Positions 23,530 through 35,702 of a stretch of DNA of 64,000 nt are shown in pieces (position 1 is the first letter of the stretch; each line of letters opens with the position of its first letter). Below the pieces are notes generated by a model. It saw only the letters and a list, made by a program, of their open reading frames with translations, did no database searches and had not been told where the DNA came from. Location: assembly GCA_027475525.1 (NCBI GenBank), contig JAMWFC010000033.1, forward strand, positions 682,001 through 746,000, read 5' to 3'. Source of the DNA: Macrolepiota albuminosa (lineage: Eukaryota; Basidiomycota; Agaricomycetes; Agaricales; Agaricaceae). A program made the translations under genes and the position numbers.

Positions 23530-25808
23530 CAATTAACCATACGATTTTGTGAAACACGGAAATGTGGGCAAAACCATTCCCAATTCATCACCTCTAAAAT
23601 ATAAGTTCCAGGGTTACGGCGGTCAATCTTGATTGAATTGAGCTCATGGCTCATCTGCAAAGTTCACTCAAAATTAAATTTAAGATGGGACTCAAGAGTT
23701 AAATCAATATACCCCTGACCTAACTTGTATCTTTCCGACGTCACGGGCATTGACTCAAAAATTGTATCAATCACTATGTTCGCCAATATTCGACATCCAA
23801 CTTTCGCTTCGGACAACCGTAAATTTTTCGCCTGAAATAGCACCGAATTAAATTTTAGTCGAGTCAAGATAGTATAAACCAGCGCTTTTATTAGAGTACT
23901 CAGAATAGTTCCATCTGACCCACAAGCTTCAAGGACATTCGAATCATCTGATCAGTTCTGTCAAAAGTTGCACAGCATAGTTGAATACATGACCAGGCTA
24001 TGTTCCCACTTGTGTTGATATTTTTGTACTAGGCCGATTTCCATATGTAGAGCACACAACCTTAGTCGCTGACTTAATGTCTTGTATAAAGACGTGATTC
24101 TTGGTGTCCACTCTCTAAATGGCAAGGCATCTAGAAAACGCTGTATACTAACTTCCATGGTTGATTGACACTTTGAACGGGGGTCAATTCGCACTCCAAT
24201 GATCTATCAAAAAATCCGCGCACGTAGGTATGGGGTATGTGACCGTGTGTGTGCACTCAACACCTACTTTCCCAAAAGAGCTCCTTCCTTCGGCACTTTT
24301 CAATCTCCGTTATCCACCAGAAAGGATTTTTCCGAATTTCCTTCCTGTTTGCTTGGTAATATTATATATCTTTCTCCGCTACCGTTACAATGCGCTTTCC
24401 GCTACTTTCCGCTTAACATGAAATATAGGACGATAGTTCGTTGGTAATTCCCGGTCGAAGGCGTGTTAACTCTTTCTTCCTTGGCTAAAGTACCCCAACC
24501 CCAAACATTCTGTTCTTTTCCCATGGCTATAAAAATTTTCGAGCACATGGCTGATAGTTACTAAGATGCACTACGTCCTGAGTCAAAAAAAAACAAATTT
24601 GAAGTATCATGATATCATTCATGATGTTGTTAGGAATCAATGTGACAATGGGCCCATGATGTAAGTAACAATGAATACACAGCCGTCTTCGGCAAAGCTG
24701 CGGTATGAAGTCTAAATTGACTAATCATCATCAAATGATGGATGAAGATGAACTTAATTTTTTCCGCCGACAAGCTTCTACGGAGAGCTAAGAGGCGGGG
24801 CAAAGTGTACTGTACACTATGCCGGTAAGTATCTATGTAGCTGTCCGATTGGCTGTATCTATGTCCTTTGAATGTCTTGATCTATACATTGTCTGGTGAA
24901 TCATGATATTGAATGATTGCTTCGGCTTGTGTGATACTCAATGGTTAATCATCATCAGGCAGCCTTGACTGTCACCGCACTGCATCTCCGGTTTCAAGTC
25001 TTAGTTACGATACGGTTGTCATTAGTCCTGGGCCATCGAGAGACGAGTTTGCTGAGGGTCATTGATCATTCCCTATTGGCATATTTGTGAGGCAGCTAAT
25101 ATATGATATGGGATGGCTACATAACGCGAAGTAGTTCAAAACCCACCAATTGATATCTTTTATCAAATGGATAAGAGTCCCTTCCTTCGGCTATAGTAGT
25201 AGCACCTCTCCTGTTGTTATTGCTCAACATGTTTCACTCAGCGATGCTTGGTAACGGCACTTGTTCAAAGCAATTGCCGACAAATCAAAATCTGCCGACT
25301 TTCGGGATCTGTGACAACCATCATTTGCGATCACGTTGAGTGATTCGCTGGACAAGCTTGAACTCACCCCCAGAAATTACTTTGGAGAAGAAACTTGTTG
25401 AACCTCGTATCATTTCGCAGAATAAATCTAACTGCATGGCATCTTCAAAGCGGACGGAAAGCTGGTTATGAGGTAACCATAGAGATAGGAAACCGAAATG
25501 GCCGATGTCAATCAAACGACGACATATTTCCAAGTTTCATGATTGGGTCATGGCATATCCACACAAATACTGAGCTGTCCCACCACCATCGATTCTTCCC
25601 TTTCCCTCCAGGTTTATTTTCCTCTTCCCTCTTCGTACTTGTAAGCGCCTTTCCTCAACAACCCTTCCGATACTGACAATGAGTATGCCTCTGTCTATTG
25701 CAGCTGCTCCTTCCTGGGCTTGCCCGGCAGCATCCCCTGTTTTATCTATTCTAAACCTTCACATTCCTTCAAGCAGGCTTTTCACACCGGCAGTGTCCAT
25801 TTGATAAA
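23530..25808. other. Gene-free stretch upstream of ferritin-like gene 1
   Basis: No exon is supported. Short open frames at 23664-23867 (-), 23961-24194 (-), 24199-24447 (+) and 25395-25676 (+) overlap in several frames and show no domain. The last 150 bp before 25809 are pyrimidine-rich, as expected of a fungal promoter. Confidence 0.4.
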
Positions 25809-27372
25809 ATGCGTTATTCTTCGGTTTTCTTCACCCTTGTAGTCCCTCTTTTGTCTTCGGCCGCCCCTGCTCGTTTCATTGGGAAACGTGCAGCTGCTGA
25901 TGTTTTGGTTCTAAGTAAGTATACGTCAGCACTTTCCGCAAGAACACTATGTCAATACTTTCCTATTAGAGTTTGCCGATGTTCTGGAACAGCTAGAGAA
26001 CAGTTTCTACACGCAAGCAATTTCGAAGTTCCAGGACTCCGATTTCACCGCGGCTGGCTACTCATCAAGTCAGATTCCTGTTGAGCAGTTCCAGAATATC
26101 CAAAGCGACGAGGCTTCGCACTCTCAAGCGCTGCAAGCCGCCCTCAAGTCGCTCGGAGAGACCCCAATCACAGGTTGCAACTTTGATTTCAGCTCAGTAC
26201 TGACGGATGTTTCTACCATGGCTGCTACTGCCCGTGTCGTTGAAAATGTCGGTATATCCGCGTACCTTGGTGGAGCAACCTTGCTCACAGATCCTGTACT
26301 TTTGGATGCGGCTGGCTCCATCCTGACCACTGAAGCTCGCCATCAAACTATTCTCAATGTTCTATCTGGCACTGGTACAGCCATTCCTGCGGCCTTTGAT
26401 ATTCCTTTCACCCCCAGTGAGGTCCTCGCCATAGCTTCTCCTTTCATGAGCGGATGCAACATCCCCATCCCGGCGAACACGCCTCTCAGCGTCACTAACA
26501 CTGGAACCGTCGCTCCTGGCACGCTGCTGACCTTTAAGGCTAGCACCCTGAATGGAACTACCTCTGGTAACGTAAGTTTTGTAATGTCATGGAGCAGTTT
26601 CTGATACTGAAATAATAATGATATCCAGTCCACCTTCTGCCAGATGCTTGTCGGTGGTGCTTCTATGTCGATTGCTCTCCCCCTTGAACAATGTGTTGTT
26701 CCTGATGGCATCAACGGCCCCGTTGCTCTCTTCATTACCTCCGATGGTCAACCCCTAATCAACAACGTCCGCGACCGTGCCCAGGATAAGATTGTAGCTG
26801 GCCCCACCGTTGCTTTTATTGACACCAAGCCTGAGTTGCTTGGTCAGTTGGCTCGTACTGGCTCCAACTCGACTTCTACCTCGACTCTCACTATCTCCCC
26901 CGCCCAGGCCTCCGCCGTTGCTTCGGGTACCGGCTCCGGTGCGGCCGCGGCCGCACCGTCTTCGTCATCCTCTCTGACCTCATCTCCCGGCGGTCCCAAC
27001 TTGACCACCGGTCTCTTTGCCAATGGAACGATCCTTGTCAATGGTTGGAGCAACTCTTCATCCTCCAACCCGTCCAATGGGACCTCTTCGACTGTTTCCA
27101 CTGTCGCGTCCATTTCCGCTCAGGCCTCTCTCACGGTCTCTAGCGGTGCCTCTCCGACTGGTTCCACTGCTGCTGCTGCTGTTGCGACCTCTGGCGCAAA
27201 CACGGCTACCGGGTCATTCGCGAATGGAGCCATCATTGTCAATGGTTGGACCTCCGGGGTCGCGAGCGCTACCGGCGCTTCTACGGCTAGCTCCGCTGCT
27301 GCTGCCGGCGCAACCTCTTCATCCTCGGGTGGAAGTATTATTGTCAATGGCTCGTCTAGCAGCTCTTCGTAA
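25809..27372 (+). CDS. Secreted ferritin-like (Rds1-type) protein 1
   Basis: Exons 25809-25914, 25970-26571 and 26629-27372 give 483 residues. MRYSSVFFTLVVPLLSSAAPA is a signal peptide. Residues about 36-190 form a helical ferritin-like domain (FADVLEQLENSFYTQAI, then SDEASHSQALQAAL with an E-x2-H pair, then TARVVENVGISAYLG), as in fungal Rds1-like stress proteins. A beta-rich region follows. The C-terminal third is Ser/Ala/Thr-rich, suggesting a glycosylated wall-associated tail. It contains three imperfect repeats of GxFANGxIxVNGW (near residues 374, 446 and 473; the last is degenerate). The two introns (55 and 57 nt) are canonical. A 77-bp tandem duplication overlaps the stop codon. The metal site looks incomplete and iron storage is not claimed. 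A paralogue lies at 56608-58117. Confidence 0.85.
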
Positions 27373-27508
27373 AATGGCCTTGACGGCCTTTTCAATGTGG
27401 ACGATCTTGTCTGGACCTATGTTACATCTCGTCTAGCAGCTCTTCGTAAAATGGCCTTGACGGCCTTTTCAATGTGGACGATCTTGTCTGGACCTATGTT
27501 ACATCTCG
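27351..27508. repeat. Exact 77-bp tandem duplication, site 2
   Basis: Bases 27351-27427 are repeated at 27428-27504, and identity continues four more bases. The unit includes the last codons and the TAA stop of ferritin-like gene 1, so the second copy lies in the 3' untranslated region and does not change the protein. The period equals that of the duplication at 20793. Confidence 0.9.
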
Positions 27509-28354
27509 CGACAATATGAAAGCCTACTTTTGCCCAGCATCCTGGGGCTGCTATTCCCATATACAATGGTTTCCTTCACTTTTTGGTTATTTATACAGGT
27601 TAGTTCTGCATGTCAAACCTCGGGGGATCAAACAGGTTGTGGAGTTCTTAGATACTTTTCTGTTATACATAGTGCTGATATTAACTATTATCTGTTCTGC
27701 ATGTAAATGTATGTATGTATCTAAGGAAACCGACTGCCTACTATTAAGATAGGGAAGAATATGAGAGAGTATGATAAGGGATTCATAAGACGTTCTGAAC
27801 TCGAGGTTTTTATACTCAGGCTGTTGTTGTCTCACGCTCCATCCTACTTTCCAGCGGTCAAAAAATGTCATTGACCCTCAGTGGACTTCATGGGGGAAAG
27901 CCGAACGGAGATACCATCCGAATACACAACGTAACTCTTTTTTGCGATTGTCACGCTAGCTCATCACGGCACGCCCCGATGGCTCTGCCATCATTCTCAG
28001 CAATGTTCCCATCACCATCACCAATCGATGTAGCGTAGTAATTACAAGTATGTCAGCATCGAAAGTGCATCGAAGAGAGCTTTTCACCCCTGACAGCCTA
28101 GTTGACGTGAACTTCTGACCGTTACCACGTTCGGGCCTCAAATGTTCAAGAGATTGTCTTAGCCAAGGATCTGATCATCTCAGAATTCAATTTTTCTATG
28201 TGATGCCATCGGCCTTCAGAAACTTGGAGCTCTAGGTTCTTCTATTCTTGAGGAGTCACTAGACAGCGGTTGGTATGCGGTCATACCAAAGTCATGAGAC
28301 CATGTGCTAGGAGTACAAAAGCACGTGTTATTCTACCATTCTACTTGTTCTACC
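27505..28354. other. Intergenic stretch between ferritin-like gene 1 and P450
   Basis: No exon is supported. The sequence serves as the 3' region of the ferritin-like gene and the promoter region of the P450 gene. A CACGTG lies near 28322, about 30 bp before the P450 start. Confidence 0.4.
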
Positions 28355-30494
28355 ATGATGGTACACCTACCTCCAGGCCTCCGCTACCTCGCTCTGCTTC
28401 TTTTGCCCTGGCTAGCTACTTCTTGCGTGACCTATACATTCTTAGATGTATTTTCCCGACTGGGTGCGCCTATATCTCACCGAGCTGCGATAGTGTCTGC
28501 TTTCTTGTCTCGCCCTGTATTTCTGATTGCCTCCTATGTATGGAATGTGCAAAAATCCTCTTTTGAAACCCGTCGTACTGGTTCTATCGCTGTTCCGCAA
28601 GTCTATGATCCCTGGCCCCTGGGACTCTCGCTCACGACTGCTTTGGTGAAGAGTTTCAAATCAGGCTATCCTGGTTGGTGTTTACGTCTCTCACCCTGTT
28701 CGATCACTTCATTTTTGGTTTTTGGCACCTCTCAAGGCGATATTTTGCTCCCTTGGTGTCGACAGTACGGGAATACTTATATTCTCAAGCTGATTGGAGA
28801 ATCTCGGGTAAGACATCACGGACCGTCGATAGATCATAAACTCACACGATTTTTCCCAGATCTTCACTTTCGAACCAGACCATGTCAAGGTGACCTTTTA
28901 ATTCAATCTTGATAAACTATAGCAATTCCAACCTGAGTAGGCAATTCTCGCTACACAGTTTGATGACTTTGAAAAAGGTAGCGTTTATCTAACGTCTATA
29001 CTTTATTCCGTCTTATATAATCGCGCCCATGAGGTCCTGTCTTTCGTTCCCAACTCACGACACTCTTGGGAACCGGTGTTTTCAATTCCGACGGTGAGAT
29101 GTGGAAGTAGGTTCTCCATTTAGACGTGTTGATATGGCAACTTTGACATGAACTCCACAGGTTTCACCGATCGATGACTCGCCCTTTCTTCACTAAAGAG
29201 CGCATCAGTCATTTTGAAGTGTTCGATCGGCATTCTGATGATACGCTTAACTTGGCCCGGGTGAGACAGGATGAAGGATATCCCATTGATTTCCAGGTAT
29301 GGATCAAACCTACAATTACAGCGGGAATGAAGCTCGTGACACCAACGACAGGATCTTGTCGCACGTTTCACCCTCGACTCAGCCTCCGAATTCCTTTTTG
29401 GAAATTGCGTGCGTTCACTCTCCGCCAGGCTTCCTTATCCTCCACTTTCTTCAATTTATCCTGCTCCGCCTCCATCTTCAGAGTGTCAACATCCGTCCAG
29501 CCGTTTTGTCGATGCTTTCCTTGAAGGACAGTTACTCTCTGCTCTTAGAACGCGCTATGGACCATCTTGGGCATTAAGGGAGTTTTGGAAGGACCGCGTT
29601 TCCCCTCTCCGTGCCATTATAGACGAGTTTTCTCAGCCGATTTTGGAAGAGGCGATCAAGAGAAATCGCGCAAGAAAAGAACAGAATGCGACAGGCAAAG
29701 AGGACGAGGAAGCCCTTGGTGATAACCTACTCGATCACTTGGTATCACAAACAGAAGGTATGTGTTAATCTTCGAGCTGAGAATCAAAGCGTTTATCTCA
29801 ACCCCCTGTTAGACCATCAGATACTGAAGGACGAGGTTGGTTCCCAATTTCTCGGGAGATTATGTATCTGAACTTTTTTCGTTGAGGGCAGCTTGTCAAT
29901 TTATTGGTTGCATCTCGCGATACTGTACGAGTCAATGACTCCTTGCACAAGGTTAACCACTGAAATAGTATTCCAGACCGCATCGACTCTGACGTTTGCT
30001 ATGTATATGCTCACCCAACACCCGGATATCGTTACACGACTTCGGGCTGAAATTTCTCAATTTGTGGGCACAGGTTTCCCTACGTACGAACAGGTCAAAG
30101 AGATGAAATACATGCGGGCTTTTATCAATGGTCAGTTTTTCGTTCTCTGCCTTTGGGTTCAGATGATACCAACACGGATCATCACAAAGAGACACTTAGG
30201 TTATATCCTCCAGTGTAAGATTCATCAATCTCGTCAATACATCAAACATGACTTACTTTGAAATCATTTCTTGGTAGTCCCTTCGACAGCCGGTACGTTT
30301 CTTGTATATTGAATTCCTTGAGCTAGAAATTACCTCGATCACTTGGCAGAAGTTCAAATAAGGCAACTACCTTGCCTAATCGCCCCACCAAGACTAATCC
30401 TGATGCACGACCATTTTATATACCAGCGGACACAAAGTACCACTCACCCTTCTCTTTCTCCCCGCATTTTCTCATAATTACAGGTGTACCTATG

Positions 30495-30806
30495 TGTTGG
30501 ACGCCGATGATACACCGTAAGTGGCACAGTATGATATGACCCGAAAAGGGTTGAATGACATTAATATGACATTAATTTACTTACCCTGATACAACTCGAA
30601 TAGACATATATACAGACCGCACAGTCTATATCACCCTCAGTCAAGTATACGAGACTGAGGGTGAGTACGATACATACCTATATACGACCTTCACTTACAA
30701 TCTCCCCTACCATAGTACTCACTCGTGTGCTATAGGTAGGATTAATCTCAGTCAAGTATACGAGACTGAGGTACTCACTCGTGTGCTATAGGTTTAGATT
30801 GTAACA
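30495..30806 (+). repeat. Copia left LTR
   Basis: TGTTGG...TAACA, 312 bp. It contains two copies of a hairpin-forming block (CTCAGTC-AAGTATACGA-GACTGAG near 30638-30661 and 30750-30773). Each is linked to a repeated ACTCACTCGTGTGCTATAGG segment (about 30717-30736 and 30776-30795). These may include promoter or polyadenylation signals of the element. Confidence 0.95.
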
Positions 30807-31027
30807 GGTTATGGGACTGTGCTGCTTCGTGCACTGACGTACGATCCTACAACCGAGATTTTTTTTCTTTTCTTTGCCTGTGTGGACTACCTGCCCGACG
30901 TGTGTGGGTCTCTGCTTGATTTGCTGTCTGATTGCCGCGTGCACAGCGTCGCGTGTTGCCTCTGCCCTGAGGACACGCGCTGTTCTGGTTCCGTACCTTA
31001 TCTCTGTTCTTGATTACAATCACTACT

Positions 31028-34000
31028 ATGGCGCCGCGTACTGTTACTGCTGGAGATGCTGAAAGTTCTCCTCCACCTGTGGCTGATGATGACGTACGGG
31101 AGATGCGTCGTGTTGATAGCTCTACACCGATCGTTACGCAGATAAAGGTCTCCCTCCGATACTCTGGGGACCTCCTTGCAAAGGATGACGGAAAGTGGAC
31201 TCCATGGTCCAAATATATGAAGTTGGAACTCACGATGTCTGGACTCTACGAATACGTTTTCGACCCTCCTGATTTACCTCACAAAATGCATGAACCGCGT
31301 GCGTACCGGAATTGGCAGCTAAACAATCGCCTTGCCCACTCCTTCCTGATGCTGGGCCTCTCTGAGTCAGAGCGAAACCTGGCTGATGACTCGATCGATG
31401 CGCGGACTCTATGGGAGTACTTACAGGCACGGCATGGGGGGGCAGGTCCGGTTCAACAAGTTCGACTACTTCAGGAAGCGTTGACCACAAAGTGTTCGCC
31501 GGCGGAGCCTATTACCAAGACGATAGATCGCATTTTTGAGAAGATTAACCGCGCGTTCGATGTTGGTGAGGTGACGAAAGACCTCCTACAATCCATCGCT
31601 GCCTTATCTTCCCTTTCTGACAACTCCCTCTATGCGAATGCGAGGTCGATCATCTCTCGTGATCTTGCGGCGGCCACTGCCACCTCGCCCTATGGTCCTG
31701 ATGACATTCGACGTTTCCTGGAGAATGAGCAAACACTCTTTGCTGCTGACCAGGGCATAGCTGACACGACACCGACTGTCTTAGCTGTTCGTCCCACCAA
31801 CCGACGTGACGACTTGATCTGCGATGCATGTAAAACTCGTGGACGACCTACTTACACAGGGCACACTAAGCCTTGGTGTGTCTTGGAAGGTGGTGGTATG
31901 GCCGGGAAGACGCTTGATGAGGCGAGGACCGCCCGCCTGGCTCACTATAAGGCGAAGAGGGACAACAGGGACAAGAAGAAGGGCACAACAAAGCTTACCT
32001 TTACGCCGGCAGGCGGCGCAGCTTTTACGGTTGAAGGTGACTCTGATACCCTTGCAGCGTACATTGCGAGCCAGGCGAAGCTTCCTGCTTCTGTGACAAA
32101 ACCAGAATTTGCAGGTTTAGCATCTGATACAATTCCTGACGCTGATGGACTTGCGACAGCAGAGAGTCTTGAGGTTGATGCGTGGGTTGTGCTGGAGGAG
32201 GAGCCGAGAGTGAACGTTGATTGGAAAGACTATACAAATACTGAGACGACGCTTTCCAGCACCACCAGTATTACCACCGATACTTACCCCTTCTTCCTGG
32301 ATTCTGGCGCAACTGTTCACATCTCACCGAACATATCCGATTTCGAGTCTATTATACCCATTACCAAATCCATCCGGGGTGTAGGTGGATCAGCAATCTC
32401 TGCTACAGCAACAGGAAGAATACGCTTACCCCTTGCTGATGGATCCTACCTCACACTAGATGATGCGTTACTTGTCCCGAAAGCTACCGTCAGACTTCTA
32501 TCAATCAGCTCAATGGCGAAGAAAGCCGGTATCTTTACAACTTTCAGTGACGTCGAAGCTACACTATTTAAGAAAGACACAAAGAAGTTAGTCGCAAGTG
32601 GAACACTAGTCCCTATGCGAAACTTGTATGCGCTGAACCTTCGGAACGAGTCTGCATTTGCAATTCATTCATCACCCACCATTACAACATGGCACCGACG
32701 CCTAGGCCACGCTAACTACCAGACAATCATCGAGATGGCGAAATCTGGAATGATTGAAGGTATGCCCTCCACCTTCCCTACCAAACCTCCGAAATGTGAC
32801 GAGTGTATCCTTGGCAAGCAGGCAAGGACACCAGTCCCAAAGGTCAGGGAAGAGGGCATAGGGCATAGGGCAACGCGGCGACTAGGAATTGTATGGGTAG
32901 ACTTGACCGGAAAACAAGATATAACTTCACGCACTGGAAATAATTATATCATGAATATAGTCGACGACTATACGAACAAGCCATGGTCCATACCGTTGAG
33001 GCTGAAGAGCGATGCTTTTGGTGAACTAAAAGCATGGATCCTAGCACGACAAGTCGAAACAGGACTCAAAGTAGGAATCTTACGGTCGGGTAATGATTCT
33101 GAAATTATTGCTAAGGAGAATGAGACATGGTTTCGTTCACAAGGTATAACGACTCAACATGGCGCGGTGTACACTTCAGCACACATGGGGCGTGTTGAAC
33201 GAATGCATCGGACACTTATGGGAAAAAGTATTGCGATGCGCCTGTATGCGAAATGCCCATCATTTCTGTGGGACGAGTTCTACTTAACAGCGGCTCACCT
33301 TCACGGAAAAACAAAAACGTCAGCTGTAAACAATGTTACACCTGACGAATTGTGGTACGAACGACGGCCCAACTATTCATATATCCGCGAAATTGGGTGC
33401 CGTGTATTTGTCCTGATCCTTGGTAAAAGTAATCCAAAGATCTATGAGCGATCTATCGAGTGCGTATTGATTGGTTACGATCCAAAAGCCAAAGCGTACA
33501 GGTGTTATGACCGGGCTTCGAAGCGAGTTTATAGCACATACCATGTGAAGTTTGTCGAACACCATGACGATAGCAACAGTGACACCAATACCCCTTACTC
33601 AACACTTCCAGACCCTGCAACTGTACCGACAATTGACACTATATCAAAGAGAGCCATGGATCAACCATTTATCATTCCTGATGACGATGATGAACCTGAA
33701 AGAATACCTGCACCTCCAGATATACATGCTAATCCTGTCCCTAACGCTGAACAAGTAGTCGAGGAGAACGAGCCAGCACAGGAGCTCCCACGTAGATCTA
33801 CGCGGATCCCGATACCAACGGCCAAGAGTAAACCTGATGATGCACCAGAGACAAGGGTGCAACGAGCTGTAAGAGAATCCAAGGAGTCAGCAGAACGGAT
33901 ACGAGCTGCAAGGGTGGAGCGCCAACAAGCCATACAGGAGCTTCACCGTGGCGGAAATGGTGTCGAACAACAGGAAGTAGCGGATGAGAATGTCAACTTA

Positions 34001-35650
34001 GATCAACTACTGGTAATGTTAAACGTAATCGAAGACGAACCAATTATCAACGCCGGTGATCTTGATCCTGAAGTGCCGAGGACATGGAGCCAAGCTAAAT
34101 CGAGCCATGACGCCTCGAGATGGAAGGCAGCGTACGAGGATGAACTTAGATCCTTGAAGGAGATGGGGGTTTACAAGCTCATACCAAGGGATGAAGTACC
34201 TGTAGGTCACCGGGTCCACCGTGGCCGACCAGTATTTGCCCTTAAACGAAATGAAAAGGGACACATCGTACGTTTTAAGGTGCGGCATGTTCTTCAAGGT
34301 TTCAATCAGATATATGGAAAGGAATACACTAAAACCACCTCACCGACTGCGCGCGCGGAATCCTGGCGCATACTCCTTCATCTAGCAGCAACACAGGGCT
34401 GGGATGCAATGCAGATCGACGTTAAAACGGCTTTTCTGTATGGCGTATTGCCTGAAGAGGAAACGACTTACATGGAACAACCTAAAGACTTTGAGGAACC
34501 AGGAAAAGAAGACTACGTATGCAAACTTGAAAGAGGGCTTTATGGAATGAAACAAGCCGGTAGAATTTGGAATAGGACACTCAATGAGAACATGGTCACA
34601 AAGTGGGGTTTCACGAGACTTGCCTGTGAGTCCTGCGTGTATTACAGGAAGTCTGATCAGGGAGTAGTCATTGTGGCTATCCACGTTGATGACTTCTTGT
34701 CAATTGCGAGTTCCAAAGAGGCAAATGCTTGTTTCAAGTCCCAGTTGCAACAAGCTTGGACGATTTCTGATTTGGGCACACCGAGACAACTTGTGGGGAT
34801 TGCCATAGACTGGGACAGAGAGAACCGTGCAGTTTACCTCTCCCAAACGCCTATCATTGACAGATTGATCTCTCAGTTTGGACAGCAGAATGCACACCCT
34901 CTCTCTTTGCCGATGGAACCTGGCCTGAAGCTGCGTCGCGCGGATTACTCAACATTAGACCAGAAGGAACGTGATGACATAGCCAAGATCCCCTACCGAA
35001 AACTGGTCGGAGGCCTAATCTGGTTAGCTATATCCTCCAGACCCGACATACAGTACGCTGTTCAACAGCTCAGTCAGTACTTCGACTCTTACTCTGTAAC
35101 ACACTGGAATGCAGCAATCCGGGTCCTTCGTTACTTGAAGGGTACGAGAGACATGAGGCTGCGTCTGGGCGGATCCTCTCCTATCTCGTTAGCTGGCTTT
35201 ACAGATTCCGACTGGGCTAATTGTCTTGACACTCGACGAAGTGTCGGAGGGTATGCTTGGTCCCTAGGTTCCGGGGTCATCTCATGGGCTTCACGTAAAC
35301 AGAAAACGGTGGCAGCGTCTTCCTGCGAGGCAGAGTATATGGCGGCGTTCGAGGCGGCGCAAGAATGCATTTGGTTACGGACACTCCTCTATGCGATTGG
35401 CTATGGAGAACAGGATGCAACAACCATTATGTGCGACAATAACGCCGCGATAAACCTATCAGAAGACCCACTGCTGCACTCCCGAGTAAAGCACGTCGAC
35501 ATCAAGTATCACTTCCTACGCGAGCGGGCGGAGTCGAAGGAACTCGTCGTGAAATACATTAATACGAAGGACAATATTGCGGACTTATTTACTAAACCTC
35601 TCCCCTTACCGCGGTTCTCCCGACTTCGACGAATCCTTGGGTTATCCTAG
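31028..35650 (+). CDS. Copia Gag-Pol polyprotein
   Basis: A single frame of 1,540 residues from the first ATG; a longer frame starts upstream but without an ATG. Domains in order: gag (UBN2-like, residues about 40-240) with a knuckle-like CX2CX10HX4C near 265; protease DSGA near 425; pre-integrase WHRRLGH near 555; integrase about 620-800; reverse transcriptase about 1050-1300 with HVDD near 1220; RNase H about 1388-1520 with TDSDW and SCEAEY. These copy element RNA and insert it. The integrase motif usually read RSDNG is RSGND here, so the second catalytic Asp is displaced by two residues, while VDL and the late Glu (RVERM) are present. There is no stop or frameshift. Confidence 0.95.
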   Translation: MAPRTVTAGDAESSPPPVADDDVREMRRVDSSTPIVTQIKVSLRYSGDLLAKDDGKWTPWSKYMKLELTMSGLYEYVFDPPDLPHKMHEPRAYRNWQLNNRLAHSFLMLGLSESERNLADDSIDARTLWEYLQARHGGAGPVQQVRLLQEALTTKCSPAEPITKTIDRIFEKINRAFDVGEVTKDLLQSIAALSSLSDNSLYANARSIISRDLAAATATSPYGPDDIRRFLENEQTLFAADQGIADTTPTVLAVRPTNRRDDLICDACKTRGRPTYTGHTKPWCVLEGGGMAGKTLDEARTARLAHYKAKRDNRDKKKGTTKLTFTPAGGAAFTVEGDSDTLAAYIASQAKLPASVTKPEFAGLASDTIPDADGLATAESLEVDAWVVLEEEPRVNVDWKDYTNTETTLSSTTSITTDTYPFFLDSGATVHISPNISDFESIIPITKSIRGVGGSAISATATGRIRLPLADGSYLTLDDALLVPKATVRLLSISSMAKKAGIFTTFSDVEATLFKKDTKKLVASGTLVPMRNLYALNLRNESAFAIHSSPTITTWHRRLGHANYQTIIEMAKSGMIEGMPSTFPTKPPKCDECILGKQARTPVPKVREEGIGHRATRRLGIVWVDLTGKQDITSRTGNNYIMNIVDDYTNKPWSIPLRLKSDAFGELKAWILARQVETGLKVGILRSGNDSEIIAKENETWFRSQGITTQHGAVYTSAHMGRVERMHRTLMGKSIAMRLYAKCPSFLWDEFYLTAAHLHGKTKTSAVNNVTPDELWYERRPNYSYIREIGCRVFVLILGKSNPKIYERSIECVLIGYDPKAKAYRCYDRASKRVYSTYHVKFVEHHDDSNSDTNTPYSTLPDPATVPTIDTISKRAMDQPFIIPDDDDEPERIPAPPDIHANPVPNAEQVVEENEPAQELPRRSTRIPIPTAKSKPDDAPETRVQRAVRESKESAERIRAARVERQQAIQELHRGGNGVEQQEVADENVNLDQLLVMLNVIEDEPIINAGDLDPEVPRTWSQAKSSHDASRWKAAYEDELRSLKEMGVYKLIPRDEVPVGHRVHRGRPVFALKRNEKGHIVRFKVRHVLQGFNQIYGKEYTKTTSPTARAESWRILLHLAATQGWDAMQIDVKTAFLYGVLPEEETTYMEQPKDFEEPGKEDYVCKLERGLYGMKQAGRIWNRTLNENMVTKWGFTRLACESCVYYRKSDQGVVIVAIHVDDFLSIASSKEANACFKSQLQQAWTISDLGTPRQLVGIAIDWDRENRAVYLSQTPIIDRLISQFGQQNAHPLSLPMEPGLKLRRADYSTLDQKERDDIAKIPYRKLVGGLIWLAISSRPDIQYAVQQLSQYFDSYSVTHWNAAIRVLRYLKGTRDMRLRLGGSSPISLAGFTDSDWANCLDTRRSVGGYAWSLGSGVISWASRKQKTVAASSCEAEYMAAFEAAQECIWLRTLLYAIGYGEQDATTIMCDNNAAINLSEDPLLHSRVKHVDIKYHFLRERAESKELVVKYINTKDNIADLFTKPLPLPRFSRLRRILGLS

Positions 35651-35702
35651 CCACGATTCCTCGCGAGGAGGAGCCCATAATGCCACTTACGGTGAGGAGG
35701 AG

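Noticed and set aside
23664..25676. Scattered open frames upstream of ferritin-like gene 1
   Set aside because: Overlapping frames on both strands, no motif, unlike the composition of neighbouring exons.
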